Made by a program: the position numbers and the translations under genes. A stretch of 64,000 bases of DNA from Hemileia vastatrix. Taxonomy: Eukaryota; Basidiomycota; Pucciniomycetes; Pucciniales; Zaghouaniaceae. Location of the stretch: contig JASXTE010000017.1 in the NCBI GenBank assembly GCA_030280995.1, forward strand, positions 10,316,498-10,380,497, given 5' to 3'. Positions 22,303 to 33,127 of the stretch are shown one piece after another; positions within the stretch are counted from its first letter, which is position 1; each line of letters opens with the position of its first letter. The notes beneath the pieces were generated by a model. It searched no databases and had not been told where the DNA came from. It was given only the letters and a program-made list of their open reading frames with translations.

Positions 22303-22807
22303 GAAGTTATTTAACTTTGATGAAGGTGGAAGTTCAATGCAGGTGGACTTCTCACATCCAAAACATGCATCATAATTTTATTTTATTTTAAGGAAGTTGA
22401 TGATGACAAAACAATCTTCATTTTTTAGCTGTCCAGACTTTGGTTTCTCAGGTGAGGGACTAGCGTTACAAGGAGACTTTTGTGATGAATAATTTTTTGG
22501 GATGCCTTTTGAGTGTTGTATTTTTGGGAAGGAATTATGAAACTGGTATGTTACAAGAAAAGAGATTAAGAAAGAGGTTGAAAAAAAAACAAGGGAAAAA
22601 ACATGCCTAGTTAAAATTTTGCAATAAAATGTTTCAAATCTCAGTGAAGATGGAGGAGGGGATTGAGATCAGTGTGTCACATGTGACAGGGATGGTATGG
22701 GCAAGGAAGGGATGATGTGTTCAACATGTGGTTGTAAAAAAAAATCAAGAAAAAAGTGCTGATTTGAGGTCAGAACTGACATCAATTTGTGAAATAAGTG
22801 ACTTATT

Positions 22808-22990
22808 TTCAAAATTTAAGTGCTGCTTTGTACGTGCTGATTTGGGTTGAAATCCACACTTAAGTTAAGTGTGGATTTTCCAGAGCTGACACCCCCTATT
22901 TGCAAACTTTAAGTGCTGGTTTGTAAGGGCTGATTTGGGTTGAAATCTGCACTTAATTTAAGTGTGGATTTGCCAGAACTGACACCCCCT
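22808..22990. repeat. tandemly duplicated Harbinger terminus
   Basis: The last ~95 bp of the element occurs twice in tandem (about 22808-22896 and 22900-22990). Each copy has AAGTGCTG..TTGTA, GGGTTGAAATC, an inverted pair CACTTAA/TTAAGTG, and the terminal GACACCCCCTATT. The same terminus is single at 2415-2496. Confidence 0.8.
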
Positions 22991-22993
22991 ATT

Positions 22994-23174
22994 ATTTTTT
23001 ATGTAAGTATATAAATAATTTATTTAATAATAAAATTAATATAATAATTATTTTACTTATTTTTAATAAAATATTTTTTTAAATACACAAAATACATAAA
23101 TTTATTCCCTCTTATGGTTCCAATAAAGTATTATAACAGCTTTACTGGGCTCCTGAGACAGCCTGGCTGACAAT
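22994..23174. repeat. AT-rich gap and LTR-end fragment
   Basis: 22994-23125 is AT-rich with nothing recognised. 23126-23172 (TTACTGGGCTCC ... ACAGCCTGGCTGACA) matches the LTR-like end at 3870. It joins the truncated element C LTR within a few bases. Confidence 0.5.
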
Positions 23175-24022
23175 TGACCTTGTTATATGCACTAATTTCA
23201 TTAATAACCTCAATCTTGGCCCTTTAATTCACCTCCAAACTTAAATTTGCCTAAGGTAGTCAAGGATTTACCTGTGAAAGTGTCTGCCAAAGACTGCATG
23301 TAGTTACCCCACATCTCACACCCTTTTTTGGGTTTTTAAGTGGTTTCTCAGTCAATTTTGGTTATTTTTGAATGGGAATTTCATATAGTTTATTATCATG
23401 ATTAGCCCCATCATTTATACTGTTAATCCCTCTTAATAATAAGTAATAATTAGTCTTATTTTTCCCTTTTTAGTCTTCTATTTTAATGTATTACACACAT
23501 AAACTCTCCTTCTTTGCTTATTCTTTAATTTTGATGGATTATCCCTATTACTACAGGATTTTGGCAGGTGATATCTTTCTAATTATGTTATTGTTCACTC
23601 TTTATGTTGTTGGGAAGGTGTATTAGCTGGAAATAGGCGTATATAGCTGTGTATAGGGCTGGTAAATCAAGGGGTACGTTGGAGGAATTATTGAGTATAA
23701 AAGGAGGAGGTTTTGGTCTTGATTTCTACATTCTTTATCATTACAATCAAATGTATAACCAATAAAATTACTATACATATAAATAGTACTTATAAATTCT
23801 TTGAATAGTATCTGAATTATTATATCTATTTTTCTACCAACTATAAGATTGTAAGCCATATATAAGTAGTGAAATCTAAAATTACTGAAACCCTTATATT
23901 GAGTTATATTTTAATACTTATTGGATTTGTGCTAAAATATTAATATAGAACTAATTAAAAATATTCTATAAAACAAACTATTTGAGCTGGTTCATGTCTA
24001 TGTACTTAATCTCAGCCTGACA
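23175..24022 (+). repeat. 5' LTR of element C, missing ~650 bp at its start
   Basis: Colinear with 31566-32655 of the 3' LTR without its MITE. Ends CTCAGCCTGACA. A TATA motif TATAAAAGGAGG begins near 23696 and would drive the genomic RNA. The first part of the LTR (TGTCAGCCT...) is absent. Confidence 0.85.
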
Positions 24023-24865
24023 ATCGGGGGCCTTTACTCAAGAATTCTGTTGGTTATCTTCCAGTAAGTAAAAATTCAAAAAGAGGCTACAAGTAAATAA
24101 AATCCCTATAGAAATATTTGGATAATTACATCAGTTTGGGGTCACTTATATAGTGATTTCAGAAAAAGAAGCCCTGTCATCACACAATATGGGGGGCAGA
24201 CTTGCTAGCAAGTCCGCAACCTTGGACCCAAACTCACCACAGATTGAACACACATTGAGCTATTGATAAAGGAACCATACAATCAGGGATGAACACCACT
24301 CAGAAAAACAGTTTTAGGTGGGTTTTCAAGTAGAGTTCAGTATGAGTTCAGTCTGAGTTCCATCTGATTTCAGGTTGAGGACTTGCTAGCAAGTCAACCC
24401 CCTATATTGCGTAGTGTGTTATATAATAAAATTATGATATTGAATCAACAATTTTACCACTAATTTAACATAAAGAATGTTCCTAGTGGGAGTTGGTCAA
24501 TAGACCAATTAATTTTGTGATATTTGCAGATAACAAATCAGATAATAAAGACTGATTAATTGTTTTCTTTTAAAAAGGCCTCTTAATCCCTTTTTATTAG
24601 TTTGTAAAACTCATTAAATATTTAGAAAGAATATTACTGACAAAATTTCTTTTTTAAATATATAAAAATGGCTACATATTGTAGACCAGTTAAATCAAGT
24701 GACCACATAAAAAAGCATATTTGACTTTTGGCACTTATAAATTCACTTAATACCTACAATTAAGAAATTATATTGTCTTAAGTAGTATTGATTATTACTG
24801 ATAAAACTCCTTTTTGAAGTTTTAATATCTCAAATTTATATTTTTGATTTAAATTCTACGTAAAA
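24023..24865 (+). other. leader of element C with primer-binding region
   Basis: Immediately after the LTR comes ATCGGGGGCC, the position of the primer-binding site; the corresponding bases in element E are ATTGGGAACC. A potential splice donor CCAGTAAGTAA is near 24060-24070. The MITE at 24178-24416 interrupts the leader. Confidence 0.45.
24178..24416 (-). mobile_element. CACTA-ended MITE, copy 2, TSD TGT
   Basis: 239 bp in reverse orientation, right end inverted CACTACGCAATATAGGGGG, left end CATCACACAATATGGGGG. Both sub-termini carry ACTTGCTAGCAAGT. Flanking TGT occurs at 24175-24177 and 24417-24419, a perfect 3-bp duplication. Confidence 0.85.
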
Positions 24866-25415
24866 ATGTGTAACAATAACAATCATACAGTGAGTAATAA
24901 GGCAAAACCTTATAACTTAAGACCTAGAGCTGAAAGACCTGTTACAGGAAGTTCAAATGGAGGTCCAGGATTCTCCCACCAACAGCAAAACTCCACAGAT
25001 GTCTTTGGAGGAAAGGGAAAGACTTATAAAACATGTATCAAATAAGAAAACAAAAAATAATTTACAAGAACAAATTCACTCCCTATCCACACTTCTAAAC
25101 ACCCTAGCAATAAGATTCAACAATATAGTGAACCAGATGAATAATCTGGAGAAAAGAGCCACACAGGGTTTCATAGAAGTCAACCAAGCTCTAGTGGAAA
25201 TAAAAGCTGAACCAACAACTGTTGGGCCCAACAATTCCACTGTGGAAACAGCCACACCTCCAGCCCAAGAGGAGGATCAAAAGATTACAGTGAGAAAATG
25301 GAAGTGGGGCTGGTATGACCAGAATTACAACAAACCTCCACAGAAGGGATCCAGCAGTCACCCTTACAGGGGAAAGGCAATGAGAGGCAGAAGTAATGGA
25401 ATAAGACCTTGGTAA
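24866..25415 (+). CDS. element C gag N-terminal region, 2 exons
   Basis: Exon 1 24866-24889 and exon 2 24948-25415 join in phase 0 across a 58-nt intron (donor GTGAGT, acceptor TTACAG). The product starts MCNNNNHT then EVQMEVQDSP, has a helical segment typical of a coiled coil (about residues 30-90, SLEERERLI ... NLEKRATQGF), and ends in a basic tail with KWKWGWYDQNY and SSHPYRGK. The KWKWGW motif recurs in element B, and element E has KWQWDW. The frame ends at TAA just after IRPW at a sequence (TTG|GTAATT) that might be a splice donor leading to the next gag block. Confidence 0.6.
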
Positions 25416-26340
25416 TTCATCCATCTTCTCATGATCAATTATATAACACTAACAATGAAATAATCTTAGGTAATGAGACTGATAGAGAGTTACTGGATAT
25501 ATTCAATAAAGATTTAAAAAATTATTTATTTGAAAATAACTTTTTAAACTTGTCTTTACATAATGAAAATTTACATAGTTTTATTGATCACCAGGATAAT
25601 ACTAGTCATATTAAAATGGAACCAAATAAAGTAAATCTTGAGCCTGATTATGAATTTTCTGAATTGGACATGGAAAAAATTGAATATTTTTTAAAAGAAA
25701 ATACAATGTAATAAAAAAAATTAGAAAATTGTTATTAAGGATTGAAAAATTGGAAGAATTCTCTAGAGATTCAAACAATAATACAGAAATTGTATTATTA
25801 AACCTCACACAATCATTGAGAACCACAGCCAATAGATTAAAAATCATTGAAAATTCAAATAATGAATAAATCAATGACAATAAAAGATTAAACTCTGAGA
25901 TTAAGAATTTACAAGATAAATTAGAACATTCTCAGAATATTATGGCTACCATAGAAGGATGTGTAAAATTGTCTTTTTCAAATGTGAATGATGCTTTAGC
26001 CCATGTGCATGTAATAAAGGATAGGTTACAAAGAGTGGAAATTTAATTAGTTAAAATTTTGAAAAATACTGATAAAGAAAAGGACGACACATCCTATGTA
26101 GAAAGAATACCAGTATATATGAAGCAATCTGATGATAGACCAATGATTGAATATGAAATTAGTGTCATGGGCTGTGAAAATATAAAATCAGTAAAGGATG
26201 AAATAAATGATCATCTTTCCAAAGTAAGTGAATTACTTAATATTCCTCAGGTTGGGGAAGCAAAAACTAACCAAAAGAACTGGCTTAAGTTAGATCAGTA
26301 CCCTTCTTTTGACAGGGACTCAAAGTCTGATTGGCAATAA
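25409..26340 (+). pseudogene. element C gag middle region, several frames
   Basis: A chain of short acidic and Asn-rich frames (25409-25711, 25710-25869 and 26059-26340) carries no enzymatic motif but links the N-terminal gag block to the capsid-like block. The C-terminal piece (HLSKVSELLNIPQVGEAKTN then NQKNW) is clearly related to element B at 44608-44847 (YLSRVNELLNLPKISQTESN). Internal stops suggest decay or removed introns. Confidence 0.5.
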
Positions 26341-26454
26341 TTCATTCAGAGAATTGATAACTTAAAATTTTCATACATATTACCTGATGAATAAATTACA
26401 TCAAAATTGATATCTTTATTTACAGATGTGGCCTTATTATCATTTTAATCTGTA

Positions 26455-27900
26455 TTGAGTGAGGGAATTAACTACTCCTGGAATGAATGGAAGGCACTAA
26501 TTGAAAGGCTATTTGGTGGCCCAAAATTTAGAATCACTCAACAAATATTGTATGAGAAAGCCAGATATAATCCAAATGCTGGGGATAAACCCATGGTATT
26601 TTTAATGAATTTAATAAAAATCATCAAATCCATGGATCCAAAAATGGATTATGATGAGTGGAAAGAAAAAATAATATATTCATTGCCTATATCAGTCAGA
26701 GACATTATTGTAGCTAGAGCTGAAACCATCAGAGATACCTCTGTGTTTATTAATATATGCAATAAAATATTATTGAACCACAATTATGAAACCAGGTATA
26801 ATAATTACAAGCAAAATGTTGTGGTAGTAAAACCTACTACAAATAAGTTACCAGTGGAGAAGAAAAAACCTTCAGCTCCCCTTGTCTCTAAACAACATGA
26901 AAGTAAAACTTGCTACAAATTTAATAAACCTTGGGCTAAAGGTCATACTTGTAAGAAAAGAATAAATGTTATTGAAAACTCACAAGATTCTGAACAAATT
27001 AATCATAAAGAGGAAAAGGAGGAATCTAGTGAGGATTGTAAAAGTAATATTTCTTACAGTGATGATGAAAATGTGATATATGTATTAGAACAGGATATTA
27101 TGTTCCTGAATGATGCAATACCTCCAACAGATACATCTTTAACATCCATTGAAGAAGCTGAAATAATTAAAGATGTAACTCATGATAATTACAAAATAAC
27201 ACCGATTAGAGCACCTGTTATTATATGTGGGAAAGAAATGAATGCCATTATTGACACTGGGGCTGCAGGTAGTGTAGTTTCTAATAACACATTAATGAAA
27301 CATGATAGTAAGTATAAAGAAAAACTGGAACCTTTACAGACAAAGAACTGGAGGGGTTTTGGTTCAGTATTACATCCAATTGGCAATTACAAAACTGCTG
27401 TATTCTTTAAATATAATAATGGATATGTAAGAGCAGTGTGTAAATTTTTAGTAATGGATAATAATAACTGTAGTGATTGGTTTATTATTGGCAATGATTT
27501 ATTGACCAAATTTGGCATCAAACTAGATCCTGAAAATAGTTTCTTTACTATAGTTGTAAATGGGAAGAGAAAAATCAAGATTTGCTCTAAAAATTCAGTT
27601 TATTTCATTGCTTCTAAAGAAGAACAACTGCAAGGTGGAAGAACCACCTCTGAAGTTGTAGAATTGGAAAATGAAATCCAAAAAGCCTCTTTCAGTCCTC
27701 AACTCTCAAAAATTGAAGAAAAAAATATTTTGATATTGATAAAATCTTATCCTATGGCATTTGCTCATGGCTCAAATGAACTAGGATTGGTCAAAGACCA
27801 TGAGATAAAAATCTCTTTAAGTTGTGATTTGGATAATATTACTGGCAGCTTAAAAAAGAAACCTTACCCAGATTCTCCTGCAAAAAGGAATGACATTTAA
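26455..27900 (+). CDS. element C gag capsid, zinc knuckle and protease, start of RT
   Basis: 481 codons. Residues ~1-120 are the capsid-like region (KPMVFLMNLIKIIKSMDPKM, LPISVRDIIVARAE). A zinc-knuckle remnant CYKFNKPWAKGHTCKK follows near 155; the second Cys of the CxxC is Phe. The retropepsin motif IIDTGAAGSVVSNN lies near 265, followed by the flap region and WFIIGNDLLTKFG. The last 60 residues are the entry to RT (YPMAFAHGSNELG ... PYPDSPAKR). TAA ends the frame just before RT, and RT continues in the same order at 27913. No Met start is certain; the true protein would be a gag-pol fusion. Confidence 0.8.
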   Translation: MSEGINYSWNEWKALIERLFGGPKFRITQQILYEKARYNPNAGDKPMVFLMNLIKIIKSMDPKMDYDEWKEKIIYSLPISVRDIIVARAETIRDTSVFINICNKILLNHNYETRYNNYKQNVVVVKPTTNKLPVEKKKPSAPLVSKQHESKTCYKFNKPWAKGHTCKKRINVIENSQDSEQINHKEEKEESSEDCKSNISYSDDENVIYVLEQDIMFLNDAIPPTDTSLTSIEEAEIIKDVTHDNYKITPIRAPVIICGKEMNAIIDTGAAGSVVSNNTLMKHDSKYKEKLEPLQTKNWRGFGSVLHPIGNYKTAVFFKYNNGYVRAVCKFLVMDNNNCSDWFIIGNDLLTKFGIKLDPENSFFTIVVNGKRKIKICSKNSVYFIASKEEQLQGGRTTSEVVELENEIQKASFSPQLSKIEEKNILILIKSYPMAFAHGSNELGLVKDHEIKISLSCDLDNITGSLKKKPYPDSPAKRNDI

Positions 27901-27912
27901 GACAACATTAAA

Positions 27913-28542
27913 ATGTGGTTAAAAATGAGCACTGTTGAAAAAGTGGACACAACACCTAAGTATTGTGTTATTTCACCAGTTTTAATATCTTATGAAAAAT
28001 ATAAGGTAAGATTATGTGGTGATTACAGAGCTCTGAATACATTCACTGTAGATGATATTTACCCTCTACCAAGGATAGCTTCTATCTATGCTAACTTACA
28101 AGGTGTAAAATATATTTACTGTCTGGGTGGAAACAAAGTTTACCACCAGATTCCTGTGGAAAATAATTATAAGAATTTCTCACTCATAACCACACACATG
28201 GGGACATATAAATATATGAGAATGCCTTTTGGCCCAAAGAATGCGCCTTCAGTCTTCCAAAAATTGATGTATAGTGTCTTTCATCAGGAAATGGTTGAAG
28301 GATGTCTTTTAGTTTATATTGATGACATCATAGTGTTTTCAAAAACATATGATGAGCATTTAAATCACCTGAAAAGAGTATTTCAAAAGATGGATGAAAT
28401 TAATATGACAATCGCATTAAATAAGTGTAAGTTTGAGTTTCAATCCTTGAAAGTACTTGGACATGTTGTATCTGGATTACCAATTTGTGTTGAACAGAAT
28501 AAAATGGCAGAAATAAAAACATTAGTATACCTAAGAATGTAA
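27913..28542 (+). pseudogene. element C reverse transcriptase
   Basis: Fingers and palm of a Ty3-type RT: VRLCGDYRALNTFTVDDIYP, MPFGPKNAPSVFQ and the catalytic LVYIDDIIVFSK (YIDD intact). Motif A reads CLGGNKVYHQIPV, so the first catalytic Asp of the palm is Gly. The frame is lost after VYLRM at 28542, within the thumb, through an indel. Element B retains QDGNKGYHHI at the same place. Confidence 0.85.
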
Positions 28543-28998
28543 AATATTTTCAAAGTTTTTTAGGTATGTGTGTATATTATAGGAAGTATATAAAAAATAC
28601 CAATCCATTGAAGCCCCTTTAACAACATTAATCAGGAAAAATGAGGCTTTCATTTGGAATAATGAAATACAACATGCCTTTGATAAGTTAAAGGAATGTT
28701 TAATGTAAGCTCCAATATTGAGACTGCCAGATTTCAACCTCCCTTTTATATTTTATACTGATGGAAGCTTCACAGGGTTAGGTGATGCATTCAGTAAAAA
28801 CAGATAATAAATGGTAAATTATCTAAAGTAGGTATCTGTTATATATACAGAACTTTAAGAAAGACAGAATTAAGGTATGGTGCCACCCAACTGGAATGTT
28901 TAGCCATTGTGTGGGTCCTGGAGAAACTTTATTACTATCTGGAATACCAGAAGTTTGAATTAATAACAGATTGCAGTGCAGTAAAATAATTACTAGAA
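28543..28998 (+). pseudogene. element C RT thumb and RNase H, stops and frameshifts
   Basis: Recognisable pieces are LIRKNEAFIWNNEIQHAFDK, FIFYTDGSFTGLGDAFSK (RNase H first Asp), TELRYGATQLECLAIVWVLE, LYYYLE and LITDCSAVK. Several stop codons interrupt them. The order follows element B at 41860-42505. Confidence 0.75.
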
Positions 28999-30039
28999 AT
29001 GAAAACACCTAATAGGCACATGTTTAGATGGCAACTAGCTGTAAAAGAGTACAGAGGAAAAATGACAATCACTAATAGAGCAGGAACATTGAATTCTAAT
29101 GTGTATTTTATATCCAGAAGCCCTTTTCCAAATGATACTGACAACCCAGATTATGTACCTGAAAATGAGGTAATACATATATTTGGGACTTATATAGTGG
29201 ATTCAGTGGAAGAATTTATATTAACTACATTAGAAAATTATTCATATTATAAAGATTTTTTAAAATTATCTACCATTTTAAATGATTCAACTAATGCCTC
29301 TATGAGTGCATTAATTAAAACCTTACCTCTAAAGTATAAAACTGCATTGGAAAAAGTTAAACTTTTAATTGAAGATAGATACATATATTACAGAGAAAAA
29401 CTAAGTAATGTAATAGTTATACCACCTTCTATGAAAGAGTTAATGTTAAGTACTTTTCATGATGACATCTTAGCTGGTCACTTTTATTTTAACAAAACAT
29501 TAAATAGAGTTAAAAATACAGCCTGGTGGATAAAAATGAAAGAAGATGTACAAAAATACATAGACACATGTGACTCTTGTCAAAAATCTAAAAGATTGAC
29601 TGAGAAGAGAGATGTTTCGTTACAACAAATAGAGCAGCCAAAAGCTCCATGGGAAATTATAAGCATAGATTTTGTCACTGGCTTGAAATTAGCAGGAAAA
29701 GAAAGTTTCAATTCTTACTGGGTAATTGTGGATAGACTAACAAAAATGTGTAAATTTATCCCTACCCATAAAGAGTTATCTCCAAAGGACTTTGAATTAC
29801 TATGGTGGACTGAAATGATGAATACTTCTGGGTTCCCCAAAGCCATAATCTCTGACAGAGACCCTAAATTTACTTCAGAGTTCTGGACATCTTTGATGGA
29901 AGTATCAGGATGTCAATTGAAATTTTCTACAGCCCGCCATCCAAAAACTGATGGGCTAGCTGAGAGAAAGATACAGACTCTGGAAGAAATGATCAGAAAA
30001 TATTGTGCCTTTGGATTAGAATACAAATACAATGAGTAA
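28999..30039 (+). CDS. element C integrase
   Basis: 346 codons from the RNase H tail (MKTPNRHMFRWQLAVKEYRG, TNRAGTLN) through integrase. The HHCC zinc domain is visible (HDDILAGHFYFNKTLNRVK ... CDSCQKSK). The catalytic triad is intact: Asp in SIDFVTGLK, Asp in SDRDPKFTSEFW, Glu in GLAERKIQTLEE. TAA at 30037-30039 is an in-frame stop; homology to element B resumes directly after it (FTHYWVTLIPGLEFSYN). This is part of the polyprotein, not an independent gene. Confidence 0.85.
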   Translation: MKTPNRHMFRWQLAVKEYRGKMTITNRAGTLNSNVYFISRSPFPNDTDNPDYVPENEVIHIFGTYIVDSVEEFILTTLENYSYYKDFLKLSTILNDSTNASMSALIKTLPLKYKTALEKVKLLIEDRYIYYREKLSNVIVIPPSMKELMLSTFHDDILAGHFYFNKTLNRVKNTAWWIKMKEDVQKYIDTCDSCQKSKRLTEKRDVSLQQIEQPKAPWEIISIDFVTGLKLAGKESFNSYWVIVDRLTKMCKFIPTHKELSPKDFELLWWTEMMNTSGFPKAIISDRDPKFTSEFWTSLMEVSGCQLKFSTARHPKTDGLAERKIQTLEEMIRKYCAFGLEYKYNE

Positions 30040-30708
30040 TTCACACATTACTGGGTAACATTAATTCCTGGCCTTGAATTTTCTTATAATAGCACAACTC
30101 ATTCTGTAACAGAGAAAAAACCATTTGAACTCTGGCTGGGATATGTACCAAATACCCCAGTAAATCATTTAAATAAATTACCAAGGTTAGATATACACCT
30201 TGGTACTAAATCCTTTATTAATATGCAACAAACATGTAGAAATCATGCAGAAGAATGCATCCAAAGAGCATTTGAATATGAAAAGAAAAGGTGAGATAAA
30301 TCTCATAAAGAATTTGAATTTAAAAAAGGAGACAAAGTCCTAACTTCAACACTACATTTTAACTTACAAGGTAATGTTAAGTTAAAAGATCCCTTTGTGG
30401 AAAATTTTTTAGCCAAAAAAATGGTTTGTAATAATGCTGTGGAAGTCATATTATATGCCCCATATGATAGGAAACATCTATTTTTACCTATCAAATTATT
30501 AAAACCTTGCCATGCAAATTATCCTGACTTTTTTCCAAAAAGAAGAGGAAGGCCTAAAAAGCAACCTGAAGAAATTGTGGAAAAAGAAGAGATTGAAAAA
30601 ATTCTCAAGAAAAGAATCCTTACTAAAGAGAAAGGAACTGAGTATTTATTAAGAATTAAGGGAAAATCAAATGAATTTGATAAATGGATACCTGAAAAAG
30701 AAATTTAA
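30040..30708 (+). pseudogene. element C integrase C-terminus and chromodomain
   Basis: After an in-frame TAA and a later TGA (near 30293), the frame reads through the integrase C-terminal domain (VKLKDPFVENFLAKKM, the GPF/Y-like region) and a basic linker KRRGRPKKQPEE into a chromodomain: EEIEKILKKRILTKEKGTEY, LLRIKGKSNEFDKWIPE. Chromodomains at this position target chromovirus integration to marked chromatin; that role is known for the family and inferred here. Confidence 0.8.
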
Positions 30709-30918
30709 AATCTATCCTCCCTTCTTAAAAAATTTAAACAGAAATAAATTTCTTTTTACCATCTGAGGGGTTAAAAAACCAGTACTAATATTATTTTATT
30801 ATGTTTTTCTTTAAAGAATTAATCTTTAATGCTACAGAATTTTCTGAATACCTGAAAAATAATTTAAAAAAAAAAAATTGTATAACTTATCTTTTTTTAT
30901 TTTTTTTTGGTGGGCCAG

Positions 30919-32655
30919 TGTCAGCCTGAATATCCCCAGGACTGTGTAAAAAGTACTTATAAGCTATGTTAAACACATGGGCTATACATGGGAACAATAA
31001 ATTAAAGTACACAAGTTGTATACATAATTAAAAATTATGATAAAATACAATATATGCCATTATAACACCTTATATACACACATATATCCACCTTTTATAA
31101 GTCTTTAGTACTTAATACTAAGTTTTAATATGTTAGGGTGATCTTAAGACCCTTAAATATAAGGCAAAATAATTTTTAAGTAGACTTAAAGCTGTTGTTT
31201 TCATTGTTTTATGTGAAAACTAAGAAATGCGCTTTAAATCACTTAAAAATTGACTATATGCACTATAAATTTAATAATATTAAAAATGCTCTTTGACAGA
31301 TCAATTTTTCTTAATAAGAGCTATTTATTTGGCTAATGAAATGCATAAAAGTAACACTTTTCAAATTTGGTGTTTTTTGTGCCAGAAATGGCTTCTGTGT
31401 ACTGGCCACATAGTGCCTGCATTTTTCCCATGTGAATAGCTTCATTTTTAGCAAATTTATCTTTTTAACACTATATTTACACCACATTCTATGCCAACTG
31501 TGGGGAAACATGCTAAAATAGGCAACAGGTGCTTATTTAGTGTCCTTATTTAATTATAGGTGCATTGACCTTATTATATGCACTAATTTCATTAATAACC
31601 TCAATCTTGGTGCTTTGATTCACTATAACACTTAAATTAACCTAAATTAGTCAAGGATTTACCTGTGCAAGCGCCTGCTAAGGACTGCATGCAGTTACCC
31701 CACATCTCACACCCTTTTTTGGGGTTTGAAGTGGTTTCTCAGTCAATTTTAGTTATTTTTGAATGGGGATTTCATGTAGTTTAATGTCATGATTAGCCCC
31801 ATAATTTCTATTGTTTATTCCCCTTAATATGAATAATAATTAGTCCTATTTTTCTCTTTTTAGTCTTCTATTTTAATGTATTACATGCATACACTCATTT
31901 TCTTTGCTTATTCTTTAAATTTGATGGATTATCCCTATTACTACAGGATTTTGGCAGGTGATATCTTTCTAATTATGTTATTTTTCACTCTTTATGTTGT
32001 TGGACAATTGTATTAGCTGTGTATAGGGCTGGTAAATCAAGGGGTACATTGGAGGAATTATTGGGTATAAAAGGAGGGGGTTTTTGGTCTTGTTTTCTAC
32101 ATTCTTTATCATTACAATCAAATATATAACCAATAAAACTACATTACATATCAATAGTACTTATAAAGTCTTTGAATTGTATTTGAATTACTACACACTA
32201 TGCAATATAGGGGGTGGACTTGCTAGCAAGTCCCCAATCTGAACTCAGATGGAACTCAGATCAAACTCAGACTGAACTCATATTAAACCCATACTGAACT
32301 CTACTTGAACACCCACCTAAAAATTTTCTTCTGAGTGGTGTTCATCCCTGATTGTATGGTTTGTTTTTCAATAGCTCAATGTGTGTTCAATCTGTGGTGA
32401 GTTTGGGTCCAAGGCTGCAGACTCGCTAGCAAGTCCGCCCCCCATATTGTGTGGTGACATCTATTTTTCTTCCAACTTAAGATTGTAAGCCATATATAAG
32501 TAGTGATATCTAAAAGTACAAAACCCTTATGTTGATTTATATTTTAATTCTTATTGGATTTGTATTACAGTATTCATATAGGTCCAATTAAACATCTTCC
32601 AGAAAACTGAGTATCCAAGCTAGTTCACATCTCTGTACTTGATCTCAGCTTGACA
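30919..32655 (+). repeat. 3' LTR of element C
   Basis: Starts TGTCAGCCTGAATATCCCCA and ends ATCTCAGCTTGACA, 1737 bp including a 261-bp MITE with its 3-bp duplication. TATA motif GGTATAAAAGGAGG near 32065. Without the MITE the length (about 1473 bp) fits the 1500-bp solo LTR at 19233. Confidence 0.9.
32196..32456 (+). mobile_element. CACTA-ended MITE, copy 3, TSD ACA
   Basis: 261 bp, starts CACTATGCAATATAGGGGG and ends CCCCCCATATTGTGTGGTG, with GGACTTGCTAGCAAGTCC just inside the left end and ACTCGCTAGCAAGTCC inside the right. Flanking ACA at 32193-32195 and 32457-32459. The 5' LTR of the same element (near 23817-23827, GAATTATTATATCTATTTTT) is the unoccupied site. Confidence 0.92.
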
Positions 32656-33127
32656 AGTTTCTTCTAATTTCCTTATATTATTTGTAACTGAAAAGCATTA
32701 AAATTCAAATAATAACAATTAATGAGAGCTTAAAAATCTACTCTCAATAATAATACATATAAAATGGATAAAATAAATTTATAAATATCTTGCATTTTCA
32801 TTGATGAATTTCAAAATTTATTACAACACTTCTTAGAATAAATTTTTTTATTTCTATTTAAATTAAAATATTAAACCTTTTAGGATCAAATAAAAGATTC
32901 ATAATTGTTTTTCAATCTTAAAAAGTTGAATTTGAGACATTCTCCACAAACTAAAATATTTTTGTGTCAATGGATGTTAATTAATTTATCTAGTAGGAAA
33001 TCAATTTTCCCCAAACATTGAATGAGCTATTCTCAACAGGAAAAAAAAATTGTCACCTGCTAGCAGGTGACTCCCCCTAATTCAACTACCATAATTCAGT
33101 CAAGGGTGGGAACTTGCTAGTAGTTGT
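32656..33127. other. AT-rich gap with a MITE-end remnant
   Basis: 32656-33040 holds nothing I recognise. At 33052-33078 GTCACCTGCTAGCAGGTGAC is a perfect palindrome resembling the sub-terminal palindrome of the 213-bp MITE at 13118; a second decayed one, AACTTGCTAGTAGTT, lies at about 33112-33126. Confidence 0.45.

Larger units (their letters stand above)
16123..22990. mobile_element. PIF/Harbinger-like element with nested insertions (copy 2)
   Basis: Left terminus AGGGGGTTTCAGTTCTGG and right terminus CCAGAACTGACACCCCCT are inverted repeats. Both are flanked by ATT (16120-16122 and 22991-22993), a 3-bp target duplication of the size expected for PIF/Harbinger. Inside, a DDE transposase lies on the plus strand at the left and a Myb/SANT-like gene on the minus strand at the right, the two-gene layout of this superfamily. 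The middle carries a fold-back repeat with a nested solo LTR. Both genes are damaged, so the copy is non-autonomous. Confidence 0.75.
23175..32655 (+). mobile_element. Ty3/gypsy chromovirus C, degenerate, nearly full length
   Basis: Order is 5' LTR (truncated at its start), gag, protease, RT, RNase H, integrase, chromodomain, 3' LTR. The PR-RT-RH-INT order is diagnostic for Ty3/gypsy and the C-terminal chromodomain for chromoviruses. pol is interrupted by several in-frame stops and frameshifts. One MITE sits in the leader and one in the 3' LTR. Element B (38848-47494) is a relative with clearly similar protein sequence but a different LTR. Confidence 0.9.
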
